Made by a program: the position numbers and the translations under genes. A stretch of 64,000 nt of DNA from Desulfotruncus alcoholivorax DSM 16058 (GTDB lineage: Bacteria; Bacillota; Desulfotomaculia; Desulfotomaculales; Desulfallaceae): NCBI RefSeq assembly GCF_000430885.1, contig NZ_AUMW01000010.1:79771-143770 (forward strand), written 5' to 3'. The notes below the pieces were generated by a model. That model did no database searches. It was not told where the DNA came from and saw nothing but the letters and a program-made list of their open reading frames with translations. This document shows, piece after piece, positions 41,874 through 50,920 of the stretch (within the stretch, counting starts at the first letter, position 1; each line of letters starts with the position of its first letter).

Positions 41874-42971
41874 TTGCCGGGCCAGAAAGATTTGAAAAAT
41901 GATGTTTTAGATCAAGATCTATGTTCTGCTTGCGGCATGTGCGTGGGTCTGTGCCCATACATAAAAACAGCCCGGGACAGGGTGCGGGTAATTTACCCCT
42001 GCGGGCTGGCGGAAGGAACTTGTTACAGCATTTGCCCCAAGACAGGGGTGGACGTGAGAGCGATGGACCTGGCTGTTTTTGGCCGGGAAAGGGAAGACCA
42101 GGCCCTGGGGGTAATGCAGGGTATATATATCGCGCGGGCGGTGCAGGACAGGGCTTCAGGGGCCCAGTACGGCGGCGTGGCCTCAGCCCTGGCCGCACTG
42201 GCCCTGGAACAGGGTATGGTATCCGCAATGGTCCTGACCGGCGGGGACGTTTTAAACCCTTACCCGGTGCTGGCCCGCAGCGCTGATGAAGCCAGGGCCT
42301 GTGCCGGGTCCAAGTATACAGGTGTTCCCACGCTGGAAATATTGAACCGGGCGATCAGGGAGGGCCTTGATCATCCGGGCGTTGTCGGCCGGCCCTGCCA
42401 GGTTTTGGCGGCGCGCAAAGCAGAACACAGTCCGTTACCGGGGACGCAGTTCAACCAGGCCGGATCATTCGGGCTGGTGCTGGGGCTGTTCTGTTTCTGG
42501 GCCTTGGACCCCAAATTTTATCAATTTCTAACGAACAAGGTTAAAGATAAGATTATTAAGATGGACATTCCGGTAGAAGGTCCGGTTATTGAAGCAGAGT
42601 CGGGCACATACCGTTGGCAGGTGGAAGATTTGCGGCCATATATCAAAAAGTCATGTAATTTATGTTTAGACAGTACCTCTGAATGGGCCGATATCGCGGT
42701 GGGTTCCACCGAGTATGACCCGGCCTGGAATACAGTGCTGGCGCGTTCCGACAAGGGGCGGGAACTGCTTGACCTGGCGCTGCGGTTAAATGTGCTGGAG
42801 GTTGGGGAATACCCGGCTGAAAGGTTCCCTTTGCTCCGGCGGGCTGCGTTGAATAAGAAAATGCGGGTGTTGAAGATGCAGGAATACCAGCCGGGGCGGC
42901 CCGGCTGCCCGGTAGTGCCGCCGGAATACCAAAAGCAGCTGGAAGAACAATGGGGAGGGATCGGCCAGTGA
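41874..42971 (+). CDS. FrhB/FdhB-family iron-sulfur flavoprotein
   Basis: A 365-residue member of the coenzyme F420 hydrogenase/dehydrogenase beta-subunit family. N-terminal cluster ligands CSACGMCVGLCP (residues about 18-29) and further Cys in GTCYSICPKTG. The FrhB-type flavin domain follows (ASGAQYGGVASALAAL; VVGRPCQVLAARKAE near 178). In organisms without F420 such proteins pass electrons between ferredoxin and other partners. TTG start with GGGAG upstream. Its stop overlaps iorA by four bases. The start of this gene is duplicated in the scar at 40275. Confidence 0.85.
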   Translation: MPGQKDLKNDVLDQDLCSACGMCVGLCPYIKTARDRVRVIYPCGLAEGTCYSICPKTGVDVRAMDLAVFGREREDQALGVMQGIYIARAVQDRASGAQYGGVASALAALALEQGMVSAMVLTGGDVLNPYPVLARSADEARACAGSKYTGVPTLEILNRAIREGLDHPGVVGRPCQVLAARKAEHSPLPGTQFNQAGSFGLVLGLFCFWALDPKFYQFLTNKVKDKIIKMDIPVEGPVIEAESGTYRWQVEDLRPYIKKSCNLCLDSTSEWADIAVGSTEYDPAWNTVLARSDKGRELLDLALRLNVLEVGEYPAERFPLLRRAALNKKMRVLKMQEYQPGRPGCPVVPPEYQKQLEEQWGGIGQ

Positions 42972-44893
42972 CCATCATGGGAGTATGCTGCGATAAGCCG
43001 GGAGTCAAGGTTGCGTTGACGGGCAATGAGTCCATCGCCCGGGGCGCCCTGGAGGCCGGTGTGGGATATGCTTCTTCCTACCCTGGTTCTCCCACTGCCG
43101 AAGTGCTGGGCACTTTGGCCAAATTGGCCCGGCAGTTTAATCTATATGCCGAATGGTCAATTAATGAAAAAGTAGCTATGGAAGTCGCGGCTGCCGCTTC
43201 CTTTACAGGTTTGCGGTCTCTGGTGATCATGAAGGCCGACGGCCTGAATGTAGCCCTGGACTTCGCCAGCGCGCTGGCCATATCGGGCTGCCGGGGCGGC
43301 ATGGTTATTGTGGTGGGGGACGACCCCGGCGCACATTCCAGTGTGCGGGAAGAAGATTCACGCAACTTGTGCAAGGCGTTGCATTTGCCTGTATTGGAAC
43401 CTGCCTCGGTGCAGGAAGCCAAAGATGTAACCAGGGAGGCTTTTTCCCTGTCGGAAAGCCTGCAGCTGCCGGTGGTTGTGCGCTGCGTCACCCGGGTTTG
43501 TCATGCCAGCGGGGACGTATTACTGGGTGAACTGGCCCCGGCCGGCAGGCGGCCTGCTTTTAATCAAGGGGACCGGGTCATAACCTTTTCCATTAAGCTG
43601 CATGCCTTGCAGGAGCAAAAGCTGGCCAGGGCATCGGATTGGGCCGGCAATTCCCGGTTGAACTCCTATCACGGCCCGGGCGATGCCGGCCGGCTGGTCA
43701 TAGCCAGCGGACCTTGTTATATGTACGCGCTGGAAGCGCTGGAAATGCTGGGGCTAAGCGAGCAGGTCGGGGTGTTGAAACTCGGCGTTACCTGGCCCTT
43801 GCCTGAAAAACTTTTATTAAGCTATTTAAAAACCGCCGCCGAAGTGGTTTTTGCGGAGGAAGTAGAACCCTTTGTGGAAGATAACGTGATGGCCCTGGCG
43901 GCCCGTCACTGGGACGAGGTTGGAAAAATAAAATTTTACGGTAAAAGGAACGGGCAGGTAGCCGGCCCAAACGGTCCGGGAATAGGTGAGCTTGACCCCG
44001 ATGTGCTGGCTCAATCCCTGTCTGCCATATGGGGCACACCCTACACTAAGCCGGCTTTACCTGCTCATCAAGAAATCTTTGACTTGCTCGGGACTAAAAT
44101 GCCGGATCGTGAATTGGCCCTTTGTGCCGGCTGCCCGCACCGGGCTTCCTTTTGGTCCATCAGGACGGCCCTGGAGCTGGATGGACGGGGCGGCATTGTG
44201 CTGGGCGACATCGGCTGTTATACACTGGGCATTGCCAGAACGGGATATTATCTCCTGCAAACCATGCACTGCATGGGCGCCGGTGTGGGTATAGCATCCG
44301 GATTGGGTAAACTGGACTGTTTCGGCTTTGATAAACCTGTAATTACCGTGGTAGGTGATTCCACTTTCTATCATGCCGCTCTTCCGGCGCTGGTCAACGC
44401 CCGTTACCACCGGGCCAGCTTCATGTGTGTGGTGCTGGATAATGAAACTACGGCCATGACCGGCCACCAACCGCACCCGGGCCGGGAAACGACCGCCACC
44501 GGGGAACCGGCAGATACCGTGCCTATGGAAGAAATTATCCGCGGCATTGGGATACCATACGCGGTTCAGGATCCTTACGATGTGGAAGCAGCTATCGAAG
44601 CCGTATACCGGATGCTGCAGCAGCAAGGTCCCCGGGTTTTAATTTTGCGGCGGGCCTGCGCTCTGGCAGCGGTGAAAGGCAAGCAGAAGAACCGGGTTTA
44701 CGTCGACCCGGAAAAGTGTATTGGTGATAGCTGCGGCTGTAGCAGGTTCTGCAGTAAAGTGTTTGCTTGCCCGGCCAACATTTGGGACGCTGAAAGCGGC
44801 AAGGCGCGCATAGATGAAGCGGTCTGCAACGGCTGCGGGGTATGTGCAACGCTTTGTCCCCAACAGGCCATTGTGGTGGAAAGGACGGTGTAA
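42968..44893 (+). CDS. iorA: Indolepyruvate:ferredoxin oxidoreductase alpha subunit
   Basis: A 641-residue subunit oxidising aryl pyruvates to aryl-acetyl-CoA, reducing ferredoxin. N-terminal pyrimidine half (GNESIARGALEAGVGYASSYPGSPT) and TPP domain (LCAGCPHRASF, GDIGCYTLG, VVGDSTFYHAALPALVNA). The C-terminal ferredoxin domain has a normal cluster CNGCGVCATLCP, but the first is unusual (CIGDSCGCSRFCSKVFACP). GTG 42968 with GGGGAGGGA upstream overlaps the FrhB stop; ATG 42950 is less likely. Confidence 0.92.
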   Translation: MTIMGVCCDKPGVKVALTGNESIARGALEAGVGYASSYPGSPTAEVLGTLAKLARQFNLYAEWSINEKVAMEVAAAASFTGLRSLVIMKADGLNVALDFASALAISGCRGGMVIVVGDDPGAHSSVREEDSRNLCKALHLPVLEPASVQEAKDVTREAFSLSESLQLPVVVRCVTRVCHASGDVLLGELAPAGRRPAFNQGDRVITFSIKLHALQEQKLARASDWAGNSRLNSYHGPGDAGRLVIASGPCYMYALEALEMLGLSEQVGVLKLGVTWPLPEKLLLSYLKTAAEVVFAEEVEPFVEDNVMALAARHWDEVGKIKFYGKRNGQVAGPNGPGIGELDPDVLAQSLSAIWGTPYTKPALPAHQEIFDLLGTKMPDRELALCAGCPHRASFWSIRTALELDGRGGIVLGDIGCYTLGIARTGYYLLQTMHCMGAGVGIASGLGKLDCFGFDKPVITVVGDSTFYHAALPALVNARYHRASFMCVVLDNETTAMTGHQPHPGRETTATGEPADTVPMEEIIRGIGIPYAVQDPYDVEAAIEAVYRMLQQQGPRVLILRRACALAAVKGKQKNRVYVDPEKCIGDSCGCSRFCSKVFACPANIWDAESGKARIDEAVCNGCGVCATLCPQQAIVVERTV

Positions 44894-44898
44894 ATGGC

Positions 44899-45558
44899 AT
44901 GGGCGCTTTTCACGAACCTCTGAATATTATTGTTACCGGCGTGGGGGGGCAGGGCAACGTGCTGGCTTCCCAGGTTATTTCAGTTGCGGCGGTTGAGGCC
45001 GGGTACCGGGTGGCGGTGGGTGAAACCTTCGGTGTCTCCCAGCGGGGCGGCTCGGTGATGAGCCACGTGCGCATATCGCACGACAGGCCGTACGGCCCGC
45101 TGATTCCCCGCGGCAGGGCCCACGTGATAGCCGGTTTTGAGCCGGTGGAAACCGTGCGGGTAATGCTGGACTATGCCAATCCCGACACTGTAATTATTAT
45201 GAACAACCGTCCCAACTACCCCCTGGGGTGCCTGCTGGGTGAAGACAAATACCCCCAGCCGCAAAAAATCCTGGCAGCGGTGCAAAAAATGGCCGGACGG
45301 GTGCATGTGCTGCCGGCTACGGAGCTGGCCAAAGAAGCCGGCAGCCCGATGGCGGCCAACATGGTGATGACCGGCGCACTGGCTGGCAGCGGGCTTTTAC
45401 CCTTCGGCCGGGAGTACTTTGTGGAAACAATTAAATCACTGTTTAAGGATCATATCCGGGAGTTAAATCTAAAAGCTTTCACATTTGGTTTGGAACACAT
45501 TGGAAGCAATGTCGCCTGGCGGGTATCTTACAATGAAAATTTTGCGGGTAATCTTTAA
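44899..45558 (+). CDS. iorB: Indolepyruvate:ferredoxin oxidoreductase beta subunit
   Basis: A 219-residue gamma-domain-type subunit completing IorAB. NIIVTGVGGQGNVLASQVIS near the start and GETFGVSQRGGSVMSHVR near 52 are family signatures. Start at ATG 44899, five bases after the iorA stop, with a weak GGACGG. No terminator is evident before the next gene 89 bases on. Confidence 0.92.
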   Translation: MGAFHEPLNIIVTGVGGQGNVLASQVISVAAVEAGYRVAVGETFGVSQRGGSVMSHVRISHDRPYGPLIPRGRAHVIAGFEPVETVRVMLDYANPDTVIIMNNRPNYPLGCLLGEDKYPQPQKILAAVQKMAGRVHVLPATELAKEAGSPMAANMVMTGALAGSGLLPFGREYFVETIKSLFKDHIRELNLKAFTFGLEHIGSNVAWRVSYNENFAGNL

Positions 45559-45647
45559 TAAAAGTACGGGGTTTTTTACCATACATAATTTCATTACTGC
45601 CCAAGCAAAACTATCTTTAAAATTTATATTTTGAGGATGTGCTATGC

Positions 45648-46181
45648 TTGAAAATAAAGGATCGAGTGTTATTGGGAATAATATCAGGTTTTACGGGAAA
45701 CATCGTAAAAACCATCATGGATGAAGCTTTACTAAGCAAGAAGATTTCTAAAAGATCATTTCGTACGGCAGCAGCCGGTGTCTGGGTAAATAAAAAAAGT
45801 GAAGCAACAAATCTTAAGGGGCAAGTACTTGGAGGACTGCTCGATTTCGGCATGGCCGCAGTGGGTGGCATTGGCATAGTACATTTATTATCAAAGACGG
45901 GTAGAGACTACGCTTTGACTAAAGGAGTCCTATCCGGTATAACGCTGGGCTCAACCATTACCGCACTCCTTGGTGCCTTAACGCAGAATGGTGTTAAACC
46001 TAAAGACGCTATGAGCAACTTATCATATATGGCAACTCATGCTGTTTACGGTGCTGTTACGTCAATTATTATAACAAAACTTGGTGATTCCTCGTTGTTT
46101 GATAGCGAGCCTCTAAACAACTATCTTTCCCCGGCTAAACCAACAACAGAAGAAAGAAAAATAAAAGTTACGCAAAATTAA
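45648..46181 (+). CDS. Conserved-type membrane protein of unknown function
   Basis: A 177-residue protein. Hydrophobic N-terminal helix (VLLGIISGFTGNIVKTIMD), a basic loop, then glycine-rich helices (VLGGLLDFGMAAVGGIGIVHLL; GVLSGITLGSTITALLGAL) and a polar tail. TTG 45648 is chosen with GAGG 11 bases upstream; GTG 45639 is too close to it. Not recognised. A terminator follows. Confidence 0.6.
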   Translation: MKIKDRVLLGIISGFTGNIVKTIMDEALLSKKISKRSFRTAAAGVWVNKKSEATNLKGQVLGGLLDFGMAAVGGIGIVHLLSKTGRDYALTKGVLSGITLGSTITALLGALTQNGVKPKDAMSNLSYMATHAVYGAVTSIIITKLGDSSLFDSEPLNNYLSPAKPTTEERKIKVTQN

Positions 46182-46204
46182 TATTTTGTAAAATGAGCCA
46201 ACAT

Positions 46205-46238
46205 AACCGCTAGCCTGGTGCTTGCGGTTTATATTTTT
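46205..46238 (+). terminator. Terminator after the unknown membrane protein gene
   Basis: AACCGC-TAGC and GCT-TGCGGTT pair around CTGGT with one T-T mismatch, followed by TATATTTTT. Confidence 0.65.
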
Positions 46239-46524
46239 AAATACGACCCTTCAGACTTGTCTTTTACCTGGAATATATTCACGCATTGTTCCTGTCGCAA
46301 ATCTGTACTTTTCCGGTAGATAGCTTTCGAAGGGGTGATGAACTTTCGACACTTAAATAACCAACGCATTTTGAGATCAATTTCAGGAATAGATAAATCC
46401 TATCAGGAAAAACATAAGTTTCCCCGCCAACCGATCGGGCAGCCACAGCCGCCAGACCGGTGGCAATAACACCACGCGCGTATACAGCCTATACGCGGGA
46501 GGGGGTGTGCAGGACGACGGATAT
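46239..46524. other. Unassigned intergenic region with an 8-bp hairpin
   Basis: No gene seen. CGCGTATA (46477-46484) and TATACGCG (46490-46497) form a perfect hairpin with loop CAGCC. The remainder shows no conserved motif. Confidence 0.4.
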
Positions 46525-46551
46525 ATAAAAGGCTTCCGAATCCCGGAAGCC
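46525..46551 (-). terminator. Terminator of selC
   Basis: On the minus strand GGCTTCCG and CGGAAGCC flank GATT and are followed by TTTTATA, eleven bases after the tRNA CCA end. Confidence 0.8.
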
Positions 46552-46561
46552 CTGCTATTAC

Positions 46562-46659
46562 TGGCGGGAGTGTGTGAGAATCGAACTCACCAGGGACGGG
46601 AACGCCGCCCCACGACTGGTTTTGAAGACCAGGAGCACCACCAGGCACCATCCACCCCC
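46562..46659 (-). tRNA. selC: tRNA-Sec (anticodon TCA)
   Basis: A 98-base tRNA with encoded CCA. The anticodon arm is CTGGTC-TTCAAAA-type, giving TCA. Acceptor GGGGGTGG pairs with ACACTCCC (one G-U, terminal G-A), a long variable arm contains GGGGCGG / CCCGTCCC, and the T arm is GTGAG-TTCGATT-CTCAC. The 8+5 acceptor/T-arm layout and long extra arm are those of bacterial tRNA-Sec. It supports selA-selB at 8-11 kb. Confidence 0.93.
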
Positions 46660-46687
46660 GTATATTGTTTTGGGGGACAACAAAGAC

Positions 46688-46716
46688 ATTATAGCAAATG
46701 ATATAAATATAAACAA
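46688..46716 (-). promoter_or_regulatory. selC promoter
   Basis: On the minus strand TTGTTT (46716-46711), a 17-base spacer, then a perfect TATAAT (46693-46688), about 28 bases before the tRNA. Confidence 0.65.
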
Positions 46717-46774
46717 GTTCATCGTGTATACAATTCGATTGATTTTAAAGGTAAAATATAATAATCTATTATAA

Positions 46775-46791
46775 GTGAGCCCTGAGGGCTC
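46775..46791. other. Short perfect hairpin
   Basis: TGAGCCC-TGA-GGGCTCA between the divergent selC and hepT promoters; no T run. Role unknown. Confidence 0.4.
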
Positions 46792-46858
46792 ATAACAGCA
46801 TATTTTACTATAGTTCATTTTCAAGTCTTTGTTTTTGCAAATAAACCATTAGAGGAAA

Positions 46859-46887
46859 TTTACACAAGTGTGTCGAAGGCTTATGAT
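46859..46887 (+). promoter_or_regulatory. Promoter of the hepT-heme operon
   Basis: TTTACA (46859-46864), a 17-base spacer, then TATGAT (46882-46887), 52 bases before the hepT start. The spacer begins with a CACAAGTGTG palindrome. Confidence 0.6.
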
Positions 46888-46939
46888 TGTTCCTGTTTGT
46901 TGCTCGTGTGAGCATCGTTGCCACAAGTAGGTGAACTTT

Positions 46940-47905
46940 ATGGATTTTGATTTCTTTAGCGAAATACGGTATGAGCTCGGCATAGTGGAAGAAGAGTTAA
47001 AACAGGCGGTACGAGCATCAAACGAACTGCTTACCGAAACGGCAACCCACCTGATTGACGCCGGGGGGAAAAGATTACGTCCAGCATTTTGTTTACTGGG
47101 CGGGAAGTTTTATCATTTCGATTTAGACAAGCTTTTACCTCTTGCCGTGGCTTTAGAACTTATTCATATGGCCACCCTGGTACATGATGACGTAGTTGAT
47201 TCTTCCCTTACCAGAAGAGGAATGCCAACGGTTAAAGCCCGCTGGGGGAATAAAATTTCCTCACACGTTGGCGATTATTTACTGGGTAAGTCGTTAATTT
47301 TAATATCAAGGTATGAAGAGCCTTTAATACCCAAAGTTTTGGCTGAAACCAGCGTTAAAATGTGTGAAGGTGAAATAATTCAAATTTCAACCGCTTTTGA
47401 CACCAACCAGAATATTAAGGATTACTTCTACCGCATCAATAGAAAAACCGCTTTACTGATTGCAGCGTCCTCGCAGCTTGGTGCTGTTGCCTGCGGGGCC
47501 CCTGCCGGCATACATCAAGGATTGCGGAGATTCGGCCATAACATAGGCATGGCTTTTCAAATTACTGACGACATCCTGGACATGACAGCCGAACAAATTA
47601 AGCTGGGGAAGCCGGTTGGAAGCGACCTTCGCCAGGGCATAATTACGCTGCCGGCAATTTACTCGCTGCAAAAAAGCCCTGATCGTGGCAGATTAAACGA
47701 GCTTATTGCCAAACGCAACAAAACCGAGGATGAAATTAACGAGGCTATTGTTCTAATTAAGGAAGCCGGGGGCATTCAATACTCTTCGGAAATTGCTCAA
47801 AAATACATTGCCCGGGCAAAAAAGGAATTAAATTTACTACCCGATATGCCCGTAAAAAAAACAATGCAGATAATTGCCGATTTCGTGGGCATAAGAAAGT
47901 TTTAG
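46940..47905 (+). CDS. hepT: Heptaprenyl diphosphate synthase, catalytic component II
   Basis: A 321-residue trans-polyprenyl synthase extending FPP with IPP to the menaquinone side chain. Both Asp motifs are intact: VHDDVVDSSLTRRG near residue 82 and QITDDILDMTAEQIK near 210, plus KPVGSDLRQGIITLP. ATG 46940 with AGGTGA upstream; GTG 46931 overlaps the site. Sixteen bases before the siroheme gene, so it heads the heme operon. HepT normally needs a HepS partner; the degenerate protein at 34-804 is a candidate. Confidence 0.87.
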   Translation: MDFDFFSEIRYELGIVEEELKQAVRASNELLTETATHLIDAGGKRLRPAFCLLGGKFYHFDLDKLLPLAVALELIHMATLVHDDVVDSSLTRRGMPTVKARWGNKISSHVGDYLLGKSLILISRYEEPLIPKVLAETSVKMCEGEIIQISTAFDTNQNIKDYFYRINRKTALLIAASSQLGAVACGAPAGIHQGLRRFGHNIGMAFQITDDILDMTAEQIKLGKPVGSDLRQGIITLPAIYSLQKSPDRGRLNELIAKRNKTEDEINEAIVLIKEAGGIQYSSEIAQKYIARAKKELNLLPDMPVKKTMQIIADFVGIRKF

Positions 47906-47921
47906 AAAAGGTTGATTTGGT

Positions 47922-48566
47922 GTGAAGCATTACCCTCTTTTTTTGGATATTAAGGGTAAAAAATGTCTGGTTATAGGCGGGGGCAGCGTTGCCGAGCGAA
48001 AGGTCAGAAGCCTTTTGGCATACGGTGCCAAAGTCCATGTCACCAGCACAAAATTAAATGCAGCGCTGCAGGAGATGGTCGCAAGCGGTCAGGTGGTTTA
48101 TAGTGGAACCAGTTACCGGCCTGCCGAACTTGATGACGCCTGCCTTGTTTTTTGCGCTACCAATGACCAGGCCGTGAACAGTGCCGTGGCAAAGGATTGT
48201 GCAGGGAAAAACATCCCGGTTAATGTAGTTGATCAACCTTCACTGTGCACTTTTATCGTACCTTCTACGGTCGCGCGGGGAGACCTGCAGCTGGCCATCT
48301 CCACCGGCGGCAAGAGCCCGGGCATGGCCAGGGCCCTCAGAGAAAAATTAGAGGCTGATTTCGGCCCCCAGTTTCAAGAGTTTATAGACTACATTGGCAA
48401 TATCAGAAACTTGGTTATTAGTAATGTCGAGGACCAGGAACAAAGAAGTTTTATCCTTAAAAACCTGGTTGATAATGTCACCATTGACCTGGTTAAGCAG
48501 GGAGAATTAGAGCAGGCAAAGGAGCGGGTAAAAAATGTCTATAATCCTGGTGGGCTTAAATCATAA
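47922..48566 (+). CDS. Precorrin-2 dehydrogenase / siroheme synthase N-terminal type
   Basis: A 214-residue NAD-dependent enzyme converting precorrin-2 to sirohydrochlorin, possibly also inserting iron. It has the Rossmann motif CLVIGGGSVAERKVRSLL near residue 15, NVVDQPSLCTFIVPSTVARG near 104 and STGGKSPGMARALREKLE near 126, all typical of Met8/SirC/CysG N-termini. No separate sirohydrochlorin ferrochelatase gene is in the window. GTG start; its 3' end overlaps hemA by 32 bases. Confidence 0.9.
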   Translation: MKHYPLFLDIKGKKCLVIGGGSVAERKVRSLLAYGAKVHVTSTKLNAALQEMVASGQVVYSGTSYRPAELDDACLVFCATNDQAVNSAVAKDCAGKNIPVNVVDQPSLCTFIVPSTVARGDLQLAISTGGKSPGMARALREKLEADFGPQFQEFIDYIGNIRNLVISNVEDQEQRSFILKNLVDNVTIDLVKQGELEQAKERVKNVYNPGGLKS

Positions 48567-49872
48567 AACTGCTCCGGTAGAGATTCGTGAAAAGATGTCA
48601 TTCTCAGATAATGCATTGCAGGAGGCTTATGGCAAATTGCTTGCTGATCCACTCATACAGGGATGTGTAATTATTTCCACCTGCAACCGCACGGAAATTT
48701 ATGCCCATGTGTCAGATTCTGAACTTGGGATTGAGAATATAAGGATTTTTCTTAAACACAAATCCGGAGTTGACTTAACTCTAATAAAAAAATATACTTA
48801 CGTTCATATTCAAAATAAAGCTGTTCAGCATCTATTTAAAGTTGCTGCCGGGCTTGATTCAATGCTGCTCGGAGAAACCCAAATACTGGGGCAGGTCAGG
48901 ACCGCGTACCAGTCAGCACATAAACATAAATCCACTGACAAGGTTATCAATAACCTGTTTAAGCAGGCGGTAACCACCGGCAAGCGAGTCCGCACGGAAA
49001 CCGGTATCGATCAACATGCCGTTTCCATCAGTTATGCCGCGGTTGAAATGGCCAAACAATTATTTGGAAGTTTAACAGGAAAATCTGTTCTGGTTATAGG
49101 TGCGGGCAAAATGAGTGAACTAACCGCCAAGCACCTGGTATCAAACGGGGTTTCCGGGGTTATTGTGTCCAACCGCTCCTTCGAGCGGGCAGTCTGCCTG
49201 GCGGATCAATTTAAGGGCAAAGCCGTAAAATTTAATGAACTGTACGATTACCTTGGTTCTGCCGACATAGTTATAAGCTGCACCGCGGCAACCCACTACG
49301 TAGTTAAAAAAGAACAAGTTCAAAAAGTATTGACGGAAAACCCTGGTAAAAAGATTATGATGATTGACATAGCAGTGCCAAGAGATATTGAGCCGGAGGT
49401 CGGCAGGCTGCCCGGTGTGTCTTTGTATGACATCGATGCGCTGCAAAACGTGGTCGACAACAACCTGATGGAGCGCAAGCGCGCAGCTGTGCAGGCAGAA
49501 GGCATGATAGAAGAAAGCGTTGAGGAGTTTGCCCACTGGCTTGGTTACCAGTATGTGATACCCACTGTGGCTGCGCTTAAAAAACTTGGCGAAGAAATCA
49601 AGCAAAAAGAACTAGAGCGTGCTTTTAACAGGCTTGGCGATTTATCGGATCACGATAAAAATGTAATTAAAGCAATGGCCAATTCCATTGTCAATCAACT
49701 GCTGCACGCTCCCGTTACTAACTTAAAGGAATATGCGTTAACCGACAAAGGCCCGCTTTATAATGAAACCATAGATACGCTATTTCGTCTTGATAAAGTA
49801 AGGGAAACCGGGATCAAACCGGAACATATTCAAGATCGCCCGGCACCGGTACAGGCATTAATGCGTGGTTGA
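48535..49872 (+). CDS. hemA: Glutamyl-tRNA reductase
   Basis: Reduces Glu-tRNA to glutamate-1-semialdehyde with NADPH. 445 residues. The catalytic Cys is in ISTCNRTEIYAHV near residue 50, GETQILGQVRTAYQ near 118, the NADPH domain in VLVIGAGKMSELTAKHL near 187, and a C-terminal dimerisation helix. ATG 48535 with GGAGCGGG upstream. First committed heme step. The gap to hemC is 97 bases without a terminator. Confidence 0.94.
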   Translation: MSIILVGLNHKTAPVEIREKMSFSDNALQEAYGKLLADPLIQGCVIISTCNRTEIYAHVSDSELGIENIRIFLKHKSGVDLTLIKKYTYVHIQNKAVQHLFKVAAGLDSMLLGETQILGQVRTAYQSAHKHKSTDKVINNLFKQAVTTGKRVRTETGIDQHAVSISYAAVEMAKQLFGSLTGKSVLVIGAGKMSELTAKHLVSNGVSGVIVSNRSFERAVCLADQFKGKAVKFNELYDYLGSADIVISCTAATHYVVKKEQVQKVLTENPGKKIMMIDIAVPRDIEPEVGRLPGVSLYDIDALQNVVDNNLMERKRAAVQAEGMIEESVEEFAHWLGYQYVIPTVAALKKLGEEIKQKELERAFNRLGDLSDHDKNVIKAMANSIVNQLLHAPVTNLKEYALTDKGPLYNETIDTLFRLDKVRETGIKPEHIQDRPAPVQALMRG

Positions 49873-49969
49873 TGATAGTCTATTCCTGCCGGGTGGGGCA
49901 ATTATTTGGGCGCACCCGGTGGACATCCTTGTCCTATAAGCGGCAGCATGGTAAGGTGCAGGAGGTAAA

Positions 49970-50920
49970 ATGTTAGGTGAAATAATAATCGGCTCCCGGG
50001 ACAGTAATCTGGCTATGTGGCAGTCGGAATGGGTTGCCCGGCAATTGCGGAAGTACAATCCAAACCATAGTTTTATAATTAAAGGGATGAAAACCAAGGG
50101 TGACAACATTCTGGACGTGGCACTGGCCAAAATAGGCGATAAAGGCCTGTTTACCAAGGAACTCGAATACGCTTTGCTGGAAGGCCGGATCAGTATGGCC
50201 GTCCACAGCATGAAAGACCTTCCCACCGAATTGCCCGGCGGCCTTACCATAGGGGCAATCTGCGAAAGGGAATATCCCGGGGACGTATTGATATCAAAAA
50301 ACGGTGCAAAGTTAAATGAACTGAAAGCAGGCGCCCGCATCGGCACAAGCAGTTTAAGACGGCGGGCCCAGCTTTTGAATTACAGGCCGGACTTTGAAAT
50401 GATTGACATCAGGGGCAACCTGACCACCCGTTTGCGCAAGCTCCAAGAACTTGACCTTGATGCCGTCGTACTTGCGTATGCAGGTATTAAGCGCATGGGC
50501 TTTGAACACTTAATATCAGATTACATACCGTTTAATATTTGTTTGCCGGCGGTGGGCCAGGGGTCCATAGGTGTGGAGCTGCGTTCTGATGACAGTGAAA
50601 CAATGAGTTTGATCACCGGTATAGACCACAAAATAACCAGACAAGCGATAGAAGCAGAAAGATCCTTCATGAGAAGGCTGGAGGGAGGCTGTCAGGTGCC
50701 GATTGGGGCGCTGGGCAGAGTTGAAAATGGCGGCCATCTAACACTGAAAGGAATAGTTGTCGATCTTAAGGGCACCAAAGCGGTTCGCCATAGTATTTCC
50801 GGACCGGCTGAAAAAGCGGAGCAGCTTGGTGAAAAACTTGCTGAAATGTTTCTGGAACAAGGCGCGGGAGAAATATTAGCACGGGCCAGACAGGAGTTTG
50901 GTATAGATGATGATAAATAA
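49970..50920 (+). CDS. hemC: Porphobilinogen deaminase (hydroxymethylbilane synthase)
   Basis: Polymerises four porphobilinogens. 316 residues. VHSMKDLPTELP near residue 80, GTSSLRRRAQLL near 128, and the dipyrromethane cofactor Cys in EGGCQVPIGALG near 240. AGGAGGTAAA-ATG start. The stop overlaps the cobA-hemD fusion by 14 bases. Confidence 0.95.
   Translation: MLGEIIIGSRDSNLAMWQSEWVARQLRKYNPNHSFIIKGMKTKGDNILDVALAKIGDKGLFTKELEYALLEGRISMAVHSMKDLPTELPGGLTIGAICEREYPGDVLISKNGAKLNELKAGARIGTSSLRRRAQLLNYRPDFEMIDIRGNLTTRLRKLQELDLDAVVLAYAGIKRMGFEHLISDYIPFNICLPAVGQGSIGVELRSDDSETMSLITGIDHKITRQAIEAERSFMRRLEGGCQVPIGALGRVENGGHLTLKGIVVDLKGTKAVRHSISGPAEKAEQLGEKLAEMFLEQGAGEILARARQEFGIDDDK

Noticed and set aside
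44057..44626. 189-codon antisense frame inside iorA
   Set aside because: iorA is certain in the other direction; the frame is a GC-driven shadow.
46403..46824. Open frames over the selC locus
   Set aside because: They overlap a structurally convincing tRNA-Sec with its own promoter and terminator.
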